This document shows, piece by piece, positions 33,065 to 41,033 of a DNA stretch of 53,923 nucleotides. The stretch comes from Bacilli bacterium. Lineage in GTDB: Bacteria > Bacillota_I > Bacilli_A > RFN20 > CAG-826. A program made the translations under genes and the position numbers. Within the stretch, counting starts at the first letter, position 1. Every line of letters begins with the position of its first letter. The stretch is taken from assembly GCA_024408565.1 (NCBI GenBank), contig JAKSUW010000006.1, forward strand, positions 1 to 53,923. The letters run 5' to 3'. A model generated the notes under the pieces. The model ran no database searches, was not told the origin of the DNA, and saw only the letters and a list, made by a program, of their open reading frames with translations.

Positions 33065-33603
33065 CGCTCATATAATTTCGCTCCGACCTCTAAAGATAAC
33101 GGAGCGTTTTTATTTTTAAATTCAATAATTTCGCTATTTGGATAAGCTTTTAAATACGAGGCTTTGTTTGGATATATAACAATATTCGCCATAAAGAACG
33201 CACCGGCGCTCGCACGAATTAGTTGACGGCTAAATAAATTGACTGATGAATTAATGAGTGCGATATTTTTAATATCAAAGCATAACGCGGTCCGAATGAT
33301 AGTACCGATTTCACCTGCGTCATTTAAATCATGTATTAATAGATGAACACCCTTAGTGAGTCTCATTAAATAAGGAGTGAATTCTGCGATGGCATAAATA
33401 TCACCCTTTTTAACAAGGTGCGCAATATAGTGAGGATCAATCGTAACTGGTAAATGGTAGTCTTGGTACTTTTTGGCTTCTTGTTTACTAGTGACATAAA
33501 CCTTTTTTGCACTAGAAAAATGATGAGCTAATAAACTTTTAACCGAGAATTCGCCAACGGCGAATAATGAATTAGTTAAAGACGAAGCCACCCTTACCAG
33601 CAA
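33046..33603 (-). CDS. TrmH/SpoU-family RNA methyltransferase, short or degenerate
   Basis: 185 residues if started at TTG 33603; GTG at 33591 is an alternative. No ATG is available, and the gene overlaps the MATE end by 32 bp. The N-terminal region resembles the substrate-binding domain (SLFAVGEFSVKSLLAHHF). SpoU motif 1 is LIHDLNDAGEIGTIIRTA and motif 2 lies in RASAGAFFMANI. The usual stretch between motif 2 and motif 3 is about 40 residues shorter, and motif 3 (IPM..SLN) is reduced to APLSLEVGAKLYERY. The SAM-binding knot may therefore be incomplete. Family members 2'-O-methylate rRNA or tRNA; activity here is uncertain. Confidence 0.75.
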   Translation of the reverse strand: MLVRVASSLTNSLFAVGEFSVKSLLAHHFSSAKKVYVTSKQEAKKYQDYHLPVTIDPHYIAHLVKKGDIYAIAEFTPYLMRLTKGVHLLIHDLNDAGEIGTIIRTALCFDIKNIALINSSVNLFSRQLIRASAGAFFMANIVIYPNKASYLKAYPNSEIIEFKNKNAPLSLEVGAKLYERYAASM

Positions 33604-34975
33604 TGTTTTTAATCCAGAGACCTTTTTTATAGTGGTGGATATAAATTGGCGCTTTCACTGACTCTTCGATAATCACAATCGTGAAGATTAAAATTGGATT
33701 CACGTTGGCTAATTCCACTAAAAGAATCGCGGGGACGAGTAAAATCACACCAGTGCAGCAATCGAGTAGTGAAACAATCTTGATATCGCCACCAGCGCTA
33801 AATAGACCATTGCCAAGCACTGAATTGATGGCTTGTGGGATTAATTGAGTGAGATAGATGGCATATAGAATAGCTAGATAAATTAATTGTTGGGTGTTTT
33901 CATCACCTTGCAATTTATCTAAGTTAGTGAAATAAGCAATACCGAATGTAACGATAAAGGCCACCATTTGGAGGACACCAATAAAGATAGCGAAGCGAAG
34001 CGCGTCTTGTCCGTGTTCTTTCGCTTTGGTTAAACGGTTAGCACCTAATTCACGACCGATGATAATACCAACGGCAGCGGCCGCACTAGTGGAAATCGTG
34101 ATAATAATGTTCTTCATTTGAACCATGAGGGAGTGCGAGAAAATAAATTCAACATCACCAGTCCGACCAACCACTACGCTAATCGCGGCGTAGAAAGTAG
34201 CCCAAATAAATTTAGCAAAGAAAATTAAAACGATATAACGAGAGAATTCTTTAATTAACGGGAGGTTAAGTTTGATAAAACTTTTAAAGTGGAAATGAAT
34301 GTAACCACGAATATTTTCAATTAAAATGGCGGAAATGCATTCAACGATACGCGCAATTACAAGGGCCAGCGCAACGCCGGTCACACCAAGATGAGGAGTG
34401 CCCCAAACTAGAATCGCGTTTAATAAGATATTAAGGACTAAGCAATAAGCGGAGTTGATAACGACGAATTTTTCCATTTTCACGTTTTTCATGACGCAAT
34501 AGTAAATCATCGTAATGGCGGTGGGGATATAAGAGATAGAGAAGAATCTTAAATATTCAGCGCCACTTTTAATAATTTCGGGACCGCCCTCGGTCGAAGC
34601 ACGGGCGAAGATCCACATGATTTGTTCGGGGATGGCAGCAGAGATAATCGTGAAAATAGTCGCGACAATTAAAGCAAATTTTAATAGGACGTACATGTCT
34701 TCCTCGATTTTATCGAGGTGACCACGACCATAGTGTTGCGAAATAAAAAGGTTGCCAATGAAAGTTAACGCCACAATCGACATATTAAAGATAAAGAAAA
34801 TCTGGAAGGCGTTAGTCATACCACTAATCATCTCTTCGGTCACATCGGGTTCCGTTTCAATCATTAAGATACCAATAAGTGAAGTGAAAACTAAAATGAG
34901 CTCTTGAATTAAAAATGGAATCATGAATTTCACGATCCGCTTTTTAAAATCGCCATCCTTAAAAACTTTAATCAT
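33572..34975 (-). CDS. MATE family transporter
   Basis: A 467-residue, 12-helix MATE protein (FKDGDFKKRIVKFMIPFLIQ at the start; FISQHYGRGHLDKIEEDM; GIIIGRELGANRLTKAKEHG in the second half). It resembles the MATE at 35354 in its opening and in the GRELGAN region, so the two are probable paralogues facing away from each other across tRNA-Gln. It has no ribosome site; TATTAT lies 6 nt before the ATG. Its end overlaps the SpoU gene, suggesting coupling. Substrate unknown. Confidence 0.9.
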   Translation of the reverse strand: MIKVFKDGDFKKRIVKFMIPFLIQELILVFTSLIGILMIETEPDVTEEMISGMTNAFQIFFIFNMSIVALTFIGNLFISQHYGRGHLDKIEEDMYVLLKFALIVATIFTIISAAIPEQIMWIFARASTEGGPEIIKSGAEYLRFFSISYIPTAITMIYYCVMKNVKMEKFVVINSAYCLVLNILLNAILVWGTPHLGVTGVALALVIARIVECISAILIENIRGYIHFHFKSFIKLNLPLIKEFSRYIVLIFFAKFIWATFYAAISVVVGRTGDVEFIFSHSLMVQMKNIIITISTSAAAAVGIIIGRELGANRLTKAKEHGQDALRFAIFIGVLQMVAFIVTFGIAYFTNLDKLQGDENTQQLIYLAILYAIYLTQLIPQAINSVLGNGLFSAGGDIKIVSLLDCCTGVILLVPAILLVELANVNPILIFTIVIIEESVKAPIYIHHYKKGLWIKNIAGKGGFVFN

Positions 34976-34995
34976 ACATTTATAATAATAAATGT
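34976..34995. repeat. AT-rich inverted repeat at MATE start
   Basis: ACATTTAT - AATA - ATAAATGT, 8-bp perfect arms, directly before the ATG at 34975 and including its TATTAT -10 box. It may be an operator, but AT-rich palindromes also arise by chance. Confidence 0.4.
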
Positions 34996-35016
34996 TTCGC
35001 GTATTAAAAACAAGTT

Positions 35017-35022
35017 TATAAT
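35017..35022 (+). promoter_or_regulatory. -10 box of tRNA-Gln
   Basis: TATAAT ending 10 nt before the tRNA, the same spacing as at tRNA-Gly. Confidence 0.6.
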
Positions 35023-35032
35023 ATAAATATCT

Positions 35033-35107
35033 TGGGGTGTAGCCAAGTGGTAAGGCGTGGGACTCTGAATCCTTTATGCACTGGTTCGAACCCAGTCACC
35101 CCAACCA
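35033..35107 (+). tRNA. tRNA-Gln (anticodon CTG)
   Basis: 75 nt with encoded CCA. The acceptor TGGGGTG pairs with CACCCCA. Anticodon loop is CTCTGAA. The anticodon stem TGGGA/TCCTT has a T-T mismatch at its base and one G-U. T-arm is ACTGG-TTCGAAC-CCAGT. It reads CAG. Confidence 0.93.
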
Positions 35108-35127
35108 ATTTAGTATATAATAGCATT

Positions 35128-35290
35128 ATGAGTTACATTAAAGGCAATTTCTTGCCTATTGTGAAGCCCTTGGTACCGTTTATTTAGGTTCGTTAACCCA
35201 TTGGAGCCAATTAGAGTTAAAAGCGTTGGTCAAATCATCGAAGATATATCTTTTAATAACGCCGTTAAGTATTTTGGCTTGAAGAAGTGA
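35128..35290 (+). pseudogene. Probable gene remnant between tRNA-Gln and MATE
   Basis: TATAAT (35116-35121) stands 6 nt before an ATG that opens only 19 codons (MSYIKGNFLPIVKPLVPFI, then TAG). Downstream in another frame, a protein-like tail EPIRVKSVGQIIEDISFNNA ends in VKYFGLKK and TGA. That tail resembles the C-terminus of amidohydrolase/TatD-type metal hydrolases (the NAxxxFGL ending). The pattern suggests a gene that lost its middle. The family assignment is weak, and a 19-residue leaderless peptide remains possible. Confidence 0.4.
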
Positions 35291-35341
35291 ACTTAAAAAT
35301 TACGTCGATAATAACTATTTTCTTAAATTAATAAAATATGG

Positions 35342-35347
35342 TATATT
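35342..35347 (+). promoter_or_regulatory. Extended -10 box of MATE gene (leaderless)
   Basis: TGG-TATATT, an extended -10, 6 nt before the ATG at 35354 and without a ribosome site. Confidence 0.6.
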
Positions 35348-35353
35348 TTTGCT

Positions 35354-36991
35354 ATGCCGAGGATTTTTCACGACCAAAATTTTAGGAAAGAACTATTGAG
35401 TCTTGCTCTCCCTGTCATTGTTCAAGAGATTTTAGTTTTTTTAGTTAATTTCTCTAATCAGTTGATTGTTAAGGCCATCTTAGGTCCAGATGCTTTTAAT
35501 GGCACCACTAGCGCGAACGACGTATTTTCAATCTTTAATACTTTGTTAATGAGTTTTGTTTTTGCGGGCGCCGCTTTCTCTGCGCAATTTGCTGGCAAGA
35601 AAGATATCACTTCAGTGCGTAAGATTTTTAATCTTTCGTTGAAAATTTCCTTTATTCTCGCGTTAGTTTTCATGGTTGTCAGCATGGTCTTCCCGGAGCA
35701 AATTATTGCTGGCTTAACTGGTGGAACCGAGATTATTGAATTTGGCGCTAATTATCTACGAATATTTGCTATCGCTTTTGTCTTTAGAGGCCTATCGGCG
35801 ATGTATTATTACAGTCTTAAAAATGCCAAGAAAACGAAATTAATTGCCATCTTATCGATTTCGACTTTTGTTCTCAATGTTGGTCTAACTACCGCTTTCT
35901 GCTATGTGCAAATTGGGGGCAACCCAAGTATTGGTCCGGCGATTGCGGCGGTGGCGGCGCGTGGATTAGAGCTTTTACTATTAATTATTTTTACTTGGCG
36001 AATGGAGGAGACAAAATTCTCGCTTAAGTATTTTTTACACACTGATGCCAATTTACTCCCTGGGTATATGAAATATACGGTTGCACTTTTAGCTAGTCGT
36101 ATTTTATGGGGCTTTGGCAATATGCTGATGAGTAAGATTGTTATCAATCATATTGCTTATCCAGAGATTGTTGATCCGAGTGGAGGTCAAACATTAGCGT
36201 TAATTACTGCCAATAATACCGTAAGTACCGTTAGAAGTTTAGTGAACTGCTCAACCGCTGGTATTACCGCTGCGACGAGCGTTTTGATTGGTCGTGAATT
36301 AGGCGCGAATAAATTACGGGAAGCTAATGCGCATAGTAAAGATGTCATGCGCTTCTTAAAATTATTAGCGGCTTTCAATATTGTCATGAGCTTTGTTTAT
36401 GTTCCAATCTTTATGATTAATGCTGGCGCCAATGTTGATCCGAGTAAGCTCGATGTCTTTAATGCCAATTTCACTAATTTTGTTTGGATGTTTTCGGGCA
36501 TTTACGCTCTTAGTTATCTTGCGCAAGTTCATAATGCCACTATTAATGACGCGCTCTTTACCGGCGGCGGAGATAAAGTCGCGATGTTTATGGTAAACGG
36601 CTTATTTATGTGGGGCATCGTCGTTCCGCTTGGTTTAACTTCGTTCTACTTACAATGGGACCCAATTCTTATCTTTACCATTTGTACAAGTGAAGAATTA
36701 GTAAAGTGTTGGGCGGTTATTCTTCGTTACTATAACAAAACTTGGGTGCGAAACATTGTTGATTCGGATGCTAATAAATTAAAAAATTTCCGGTTTGATT
36801 ATCAGAAGAATAAGCAACAAGTGCTTGTGACTTTTGATTATAAAACCATTAATGGCATTAAGTATCCTGTTAAAGTGGATAATTCCGTTCAAGAGCCTAT
36901 CAATTACACACAAGAACTATTATTAAATAGAGACGAAAACAAAAAACTAATGCATTTCGCGGATACTTACTTTAGAAAAAATATTAACTAA
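35354..36991 (+). CDS. MATE family transporter with C-terminal cytosolic extension
   Basis: 545 residues. About 1-460 form a standard 12-helix MATE (FRKELLSLALPVIVQEILVF; FSAQFAGKKDITSVRKIF; VLIGRELGANKLREANAHS). The last 75-80 residues are hydrophilic and unlike normal MATE tails (FRFDYQKNKQQVLVTF, then KYPVKVDNSVQEPINYTQEL). They may form a small cytosolic regulatory or partner-binding element. The mRNA is predicted leaderless. It converges on uxuA with one base between the two stop codons and no terminator. Confidence 0.9.
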   Translation: MPRIFHDQNFRKELLSLALPVIVQEILVFLVNFSNQLIVKAILGPDAFNGTTSANDVFSIFNTLLMSFVFAGAAFSAQFAGKKDITSVRKIFNLSLKISFILALVFMVVSMVFPEQIIAGLTGGTEIIEFGANYLRIFAIAFVFRGLSAMYYYSLKNAKKTKLIAILSISTFVLNVGLTTAFCYVQIGGNPSIGPAIAAVAARGLELLLLIIFTWRMEETKFSLKYFLHTDANLLPGYMKYTVALLASRILWGFGNMLMSKIVINHIAYPEIVDPSGGQTLALITANNTVSTVRSLVNCSTAGITAATSVLIGRELGANKLREANAHSKDVMRFLKLLAAFNIVMSFVYVPIFMINAGANVDPSKLDVFNANFTNFVWMFSGIYALSYLAQVHNATINDALFTGGGDKVAMFMVNGLFMWGIVVPLGLTSFYLQWDPILIFTICTSEELVKCWAVILRYYNKTWVRNIVDSDANKLKNFRFDYQKNKQQVLVTFDYKTINGIKYPVKVDNSVQEPINYTQELLLNRDENKKLMHFADTYFRKNIN

Positions 36992-36992
36992 A

Positions 36993-38018
36993 TTATTTAT
37001 CTTCTAGGCTTGCAAAAACACCGTTTAAATAGGCAGCGCCTAACGCGCGGTCATATAAACCGTATCCAGGTTTATGATTTTCGCCCCAAATATTCCGTCC
37101 GTGGTCAGGGCGTACATAACCATTAAAACCGTTTTTTACTAAGGCCTTGATGATTTTAATCATCGGTAATGAACCAACCATATGCCCCGTTTCGACAAAC
37201 GAATCTTTCTTATCGGTATATTGAATATTTCTGGCGTGCAAGAAATAGATACGCTTAGCGTATTTATTCGCCATATGCACTAAATCATTAAAACGACCGG
37301 CGCCAAAACTACCAGTGCAAAAAGTTAAACCATTACATTTGCTTGGCACCGCTTTAAACATTTTGTCTAAATCTTTTTCGTTGCTCACGACACGTGGTAA
37401 TCCAAAAATATCCCAAGGCGGATCATCCGGATGGATGGCCATTTTTACCTTATATTTTTCGCAAGTGGGCATAATCTTCTTTAAAAAATAGACGAGATGA
37501 TTAAATAAATCTTGGTGCGATATCTTTTGGTACTCTTTTAATAGAGTCTGTAATTCTTTTGGTGAATAAGATTCGTCCCAGCCGGGTAAATGCAAGTGCT
37601 TAGGATCAATCTTATCAAAATCTTTTCGGGAGTACGCTAATGAATTAGAGCCATCCTGATGCTGATATTTCATATTGGTGCGAAGCCAATCAAAAACCGG
37701 CATAAAATTATAACAAATACATTTAACACCGACGCTTGCACAACGCTTGATATTTTCGATGTAATTAGCAATAAATTTATCGCGGCTCGGTTTCCCTAAT
37801 TTAATATCTTCATGAACTGGAATAGATTCAATTACTTCCATCGAAAGATGGTGCTTTAGACATTGTTTCTTTAATTGAATCAATTTTTCTTTTGGCCAAA
37901 CTTTACCAACTGGAACATTATAAACAGCGGTGACGACGCTTTTCATGTTCGGAATTTGGGCGATATATTTTAACGGAATTGGGTCTGTATCATTAAACCA
38001 ACGAAAAGTTAAAATCAT
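36993..38018 (-). CDS. uxuA: Mannonate dehydratase
   Basis: A 341-residue TIM-barrel enzyme converting D-mannonate to 2-keto-3-deoxygluconate (KDG) in hexuronate breakdown. UxuA signatures are the start TFRWFNDTDPIPLKYIAQIP, the metal-site cysteine in CYNFMPVFDWLRT, HPDDPPWDIFGLPR, TFCTGSFGAG, HARNI and RPDHGR. It is last in a four-gene minus-strand operon (isomerase, Gfo/Idh/MocA, SDR, uxuA), 2 bp after the SDR stop with ribosome site GGGGTG. This places the locus in glucuronate/uronic-acid catabolism. Confidence 0.95.
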   Translation of the reverse strand: MILTFRWFNDTDPIPLKYIAQIPNMKSVVTAVYNVPVGKVWPKEKLIQLKKQCLKHHLSMEVIESIPVHEDIKLGKPSRDKFIANYIENIKRCASVGVKCICYNFMPVFDWLRTNMKYQHQDGSNSLAYSRKDFDKIDPKHLHLPGWDESYSPKELQTLLKEYQKISHQDLFNHLVYFLKKIMPTCEKYKVKMAIHPDDPPWDIFGLPRVVSNEKDLDKMFKAVPSKCNGLTFCTGSFGAGRFNDLVHMANKYAKRIYFLHARNIQYTDKKDSFVETGHMVGSLPMIKIIKALVKNGFNGYVRPDHGRNIWGENHKPGYGLYDRALGAAYLNGVFASLEDK

Positions 38019-38020
38019 AA

Positions 38021-38833
38021 TTACACCCCGCTATAAGATGAGAACCCGCCATCAATTGGTAAAACGACACCGGTGATAAAACTAGCGGCTTGATTATCAA
38101 GTAAGAATAAAGTCGCACCGACAAGTTCTTTTACTTCGCCAAAGCGACCCATTGGTGTGGCGCCAAGAATCTTTTTGGTTCTAGCGGTGGGCTTACCATT
38201 TTTGAAGAGCAAATCTTTATTTTGGGCGGTGACAAAAAAGCCCGGAGCAATAGCGTTTACGCGAATTCCCACATGCGAGAAATGAACGGCTAACCATTTA
38301 GTAAAGTTGCTAACCGCCGCTTTCGCGCCGCTATAAGCCGGAATCTTAGTTAGTGGTGTAAAAGCGTTCATACTTGAAATATTTAAAATCGATCCGCCTT
38401 TCTTCATCATATCGCTGGCGAATTCTTGCGTCGGTAACACCGTGCCTAAGAAATTTAAATCAAAAACAAAACTAATTCCCGCTTTATCTAACTTAAAGAA
38501 ATCTTTCGTTTCTTTTGGAAGCTTTACTTCCGCGTATTCGTTATCGGTAGTCGCTTTTGGATTATTGCCACCGGCGCCGTTAATTAAAATGTCCACTGGG
38601 CCAAAATCACGTTTAATCGCTTGATGGACGCGTTTAAGCTGCTGGGGGTCAAGCACATTGCACTGATACGCTTTAGCGTGCTTTAAAGTCTTCGCAAATT
38701 TCTTACCTTTGTTTTCGTTTAAATCAAGGATGGCTAATTTGGCGCCCGCTTTATCTAAAGCGCGCGATAATTCGCTACAAATAACGCCAGAACCGCCGGT
38801 TATCACAATGACTTTATTTTTAAAATTTGGCAT
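38021..38833 (-). CDS. SDR oxidoreductase, probable D-mannonate/fructuronate oxidoreductase
   Basis: A 270-residue classical short-chain dehydrogenase. Cofactor loop is TGGSGVICSEL, NGAGGNN is the NNAG equivalent, the catalytic Ser is in NISSMNAF, and Y-x3-K is AYSGAKAA. The C-terminal FITGVVLPIDGGFSSYSG is intact. In many Bacillota an SDR of this type replaces the classical UxuB next to uxuA and reduces fructuronate to mannonate. The direct adjacency supports that role but does not prove it. Ribosome site GGGAG, 8 nt from the ATG. Confidence 0.88.
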   Translation of the reverse strand: MPNFKNKVIVITGGSGVICSELSRALDKAGAKLAILDLNENKGKKFAKTLKHAKAYQCNVLDPQQLKRVHQAIKRDFGPVDILINGAGGNNPKATTDNEYAEVKLPKETKDFFKLDKAGISFVFDLNFLGTVLPTQEFASDMMKKGGSILNISSMNAFTPLTKIPAYSGAKAAVSNFTKWLAVHFSHVGIRVNAIAPGFFVTAQNKDLLFKNGKPTARTKKILGATPMGRFGEVKELVGATLFLLDNQAASFITGVVLPIDGGFSSYSGV

Positions 38834-38836
38834 ACA

Positions 38837-40033
38837 CTATCTCCCGTTTTTAATATTATGTTGACCAGTACCAAAGTTAAGAGTTTTTTCTACAAAATTA
38901 TCATTAGCAATGCGCAATTTCGATTTTTTAACATGTTTAATTAATTCATCCAAATATAATTTTTCGTTAATCGGAATTTTAACGGTTTTACCTTTTTGCC
39001 AGCCGGATAATTCAATCGCGTTCATTAATTCAACACCATTGATGCCATCGGTGCCTTTGACATATAATTCTTCCTTTTTAAGAATCGCGTTTGTAAAGTT
39101 ACGTAAAATGCCGGTGTGTTGTAAGTTTTTACCATCGGTTTTCACTTCGGTAATTTTAACTTCGGGCTTATCAAAAGAAGATTTAGCGTTTGACAAAATG
39201 GTAGATGAATCAACGCTATTTCTGTAATAAAAAAGTTTATTATTTTCGCAAACCAATTTGCCTAACGTGCCACTAACTTCAAAACGATTAGTACCAGGTG
39301 CTTCGCCGGTAGTAGTAATAAAGACACCAGTTGCTCCACTCTTATAATTAAAGTAGGCAGTAACTTCATCTTCAACTTCGATTTTATGCCAATGGCCATA
39401 TTTACAAAACGCATTAACCGTTGCGGGCATTTCACCAACCACCCAAGAAACTAGATCGATTTGGTGTGGGCATTGATTAATCAAGACGCCGCCACCTTCG
39501 CCCCGCCAAGTTGCCCGCCAAGAACCAGAATCGTAATATAGTTGCGTACGGAACCAGTCAGTAACAATCCATGTCACTCGTTGGAGTTTGCCAATGCCAC
39601 CGTTAGCGATGATTTCTTTCATTTTGCGATATACACAGTTAGTGCGTTGGTTAAACATCATTCCAAACAATACATCAGCCTTTTTACTCGCCTCATTCAT
39701 GCGACGGACGTGTTTAGTATAAGCGCCAGCAGGCTTATCGCAAAGAACATGGAGACCCTCTTCAAAGCCCATGACCGCAATAACAGGATGCGAATAATGT
39801 GGAGTGGTAATAATAATTGCGTCGACATATTTTTTGTCCATCATTTTGTCGCAATTGCGAAATGTTGGGACATTTTCTAATTTAAGCCGTTCTTTGATCG
39901 CCTTAAGTTTCATAGGGTTGGTGTCACAAATCGCGCCTAATACAGCACCGGGAATTTTTCCTTCTTTAATTAAAGAAGCATAATAACTTCCTTGATTTCC
40001 AACACCGATAATTCCGTAACGTACTTTATTCAT
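38837..40033 (-). CDS. Gfo/Idh/MocA family oxidoreductase (copy 1)
   Basis: A 398-residue NAD(P)-dependent sugar dehydrogenase. The Rossmann N-domain has GIIGVGNQGSYYAS, and the catalytic lysine lies in CDKPAG (EKP equivalent). The C-domain carries GEGGGVLINQCPHQIDLVSW with the active-site His. It is clearly paralogous to the gene at 49233: both share WRATW.GEGGG, FGMMFNQR and TGEAPG/TGEYPG segments. A C-terminal extra of about 20 residues is unique to this copy. It has ribosome site AAGGAG and sits between the TIM-barrel isomerase and the uronate SDR. It may oxidise a sugar or glycoside at C3 or C2; substrate unknown. Confidence 0.9.
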   Translation of the reverse strand: MNKVRYGIIGVGNQGSYYASLIKEGKIPGAVLGAICDTNPMKLKAIKERLKLENVPTFRNCDKMMDKKYVDAIIITTPHYSHPVIAVMGFEEGLHVLCDKPAGAYTKHVRRMNEASKKADVLFGMMFNQRTNCVYRKMKEIIANGGIGKLQRVTWIVTDWFRTQLYYDSGSWRATWRGEGGGVLINQCPHQIDLVSWVVGEMPATVNAFCKYGHWHKIEVEDEVTAYFNYKSGATGVFITTTGEAPGTNRFEVSGTLGKLVCENNKLFYYRNSVDSSTILSNAKSSFDKPEVKITEVKTDGKNLQHTGILRNFTNAILKKEELYVKGTDGINGVELMNAIELSGWQKGKTVKIPINEKLYLDELIKHVKKSKLRIANDNFVEKTLNFGTGQHNIKNGR

Positions 40034-40099
40034 CGAACACTCTCCTTGATGCCTTTAATTACCATTTAATGATAACATTAAAATTATGTTTCTTAATAA

Positions 40100-40954
40100 T
40101 TACTTTTGTTTTATAAACCCATCCGCCGTTTCGCGATATCTAGCGTTAAATAAAAGTTGCTTAGCGTGATTAACCGCGACGGCAAAAGCTTCTTCATTAT
40201 TTTGGTGTTCAAATTTAATTTTTAATTGGGTTTTATCGATATTTCCGTAACCGGCAAAAACCTTTAAATGTGGCTCAATTGTTAATACCTTATTATCGTC
40301 TACGGAATTAATAATTTCTTGAAGATGACCATCACCTTCGCCCGCGGGCACTACTTCTCCTGTCGCGATTAAGGCATCTTTAATATGCAAATAATAAGCG
40401 CGAGATAAAAGCAGCGCTAGCGACTCAACAGGTGCTTGCTTACATTGCAAGAAATTGGCCGGATCATAAACATAGTATAATCCCGGAACCGCGTTTAAGA
40501 TTTCAACACAACGTGATGCAATGTCGCCATAAATGCCTTTTTCGTTTTCGTGGCACATTTTCACATTGTATTTCTTAGCAATCGCCACCATCTTTTGTAA
40601 GTTGCTGATTACTTTTTCTTTTTCGCCATAAGCGTTAAAAAAAGAGAACATTCGGATATTATCGCAATGGAAAATATTTGCTAGTTCGCACACTCTAATC
40701 ACTTTCTTTTCGTATTCACGAAAGTCGATAGCAATATCAACTTTACCAAGCGGAGAACCAATTGACCAAACCTTGATGTTGTTTTGTAATAATTTTTCGT
40801 ATATGGTTTTGGCTTCGCTATCGGTAAAATCTAAAACATTTTTACCGTCGATATTTCTGATTTCTAAGAGATGAATGTTGTGTTTTTTTAAATTAGCGAT
40901 TTGTCCCTCTAACGACGGACTCGCCTCGTCGGCGAATGCGCACAGTCTAATCAT
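40100..40954 (-). CDS. TIM-barrel sugar isomerase/epimerase (copy 1)
   Basis: 284 residues of the AP-endonuclease-2/xylose-isomerase-like family. The start at 40954 is chosen because GAGGAA lies 6 nt upstream. Metal ligands are visible in order: Glu in CHENEKG, Asp in YVYDPANF, His in YLHIKDAL and Glu in LTIEPHL. It is paralogous to 50376 (shared CAxxDEA start and VWSIGSPLGK/VWAISSPIGK). It is first in the operon with Gfo/Idh/MocA copy 1, SDR and uxuA. Relatives isomerise, epimerise or dehydrate keto sugars, and some cleave 3-keto glycosides. Confidence 0.88.
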   Translation of the reverse strand: MIRLCAFADEASPSLEGQIANLKKHNIHLLEIRNIDGKNVLDFTDSEAKTIYEKLLQNNIKVWSIGSPLGKVDIAIDFREYEKKVIRVCELANIFHCDNIRMFSFFNAYGEKEKVISNLQKMVAIAKKYNVKMCHENEKGIYGDIASRCVEILNAVPGLYYVYDPANFLQCKQAPVESLALLLSRAYYLHIKDALIATGEVVPAGEGDGHLQEIINSVDDNKVLTIEPHLKVFAGYGNIDKTQLKIKFEHQNNEEAFAVAVNHAKQLLFNARYRETADGFIKQK

Positions 40955-41033
40955 AAAATTCCTCACTAAACTTTATACTAATAAGATATCACAAAAAGGC
41001 GCATTTGTCTTTTGCATAATATAAAATAAATGT
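40955..41033. promoter_or_regulatory. Divergent promoter region, isomerase operon / GH28 gene
   Basis: 79 bp. On the minus strand TATAAA lies 26 nt before the ATG at 40954. On the plus strand TATAAA/TAAAAT (41020-41027) lies 6-8 nt before the GH28 ATG at 41034, which has no ribosome site. No clear shared operator was seen. Confidence 0.5.
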
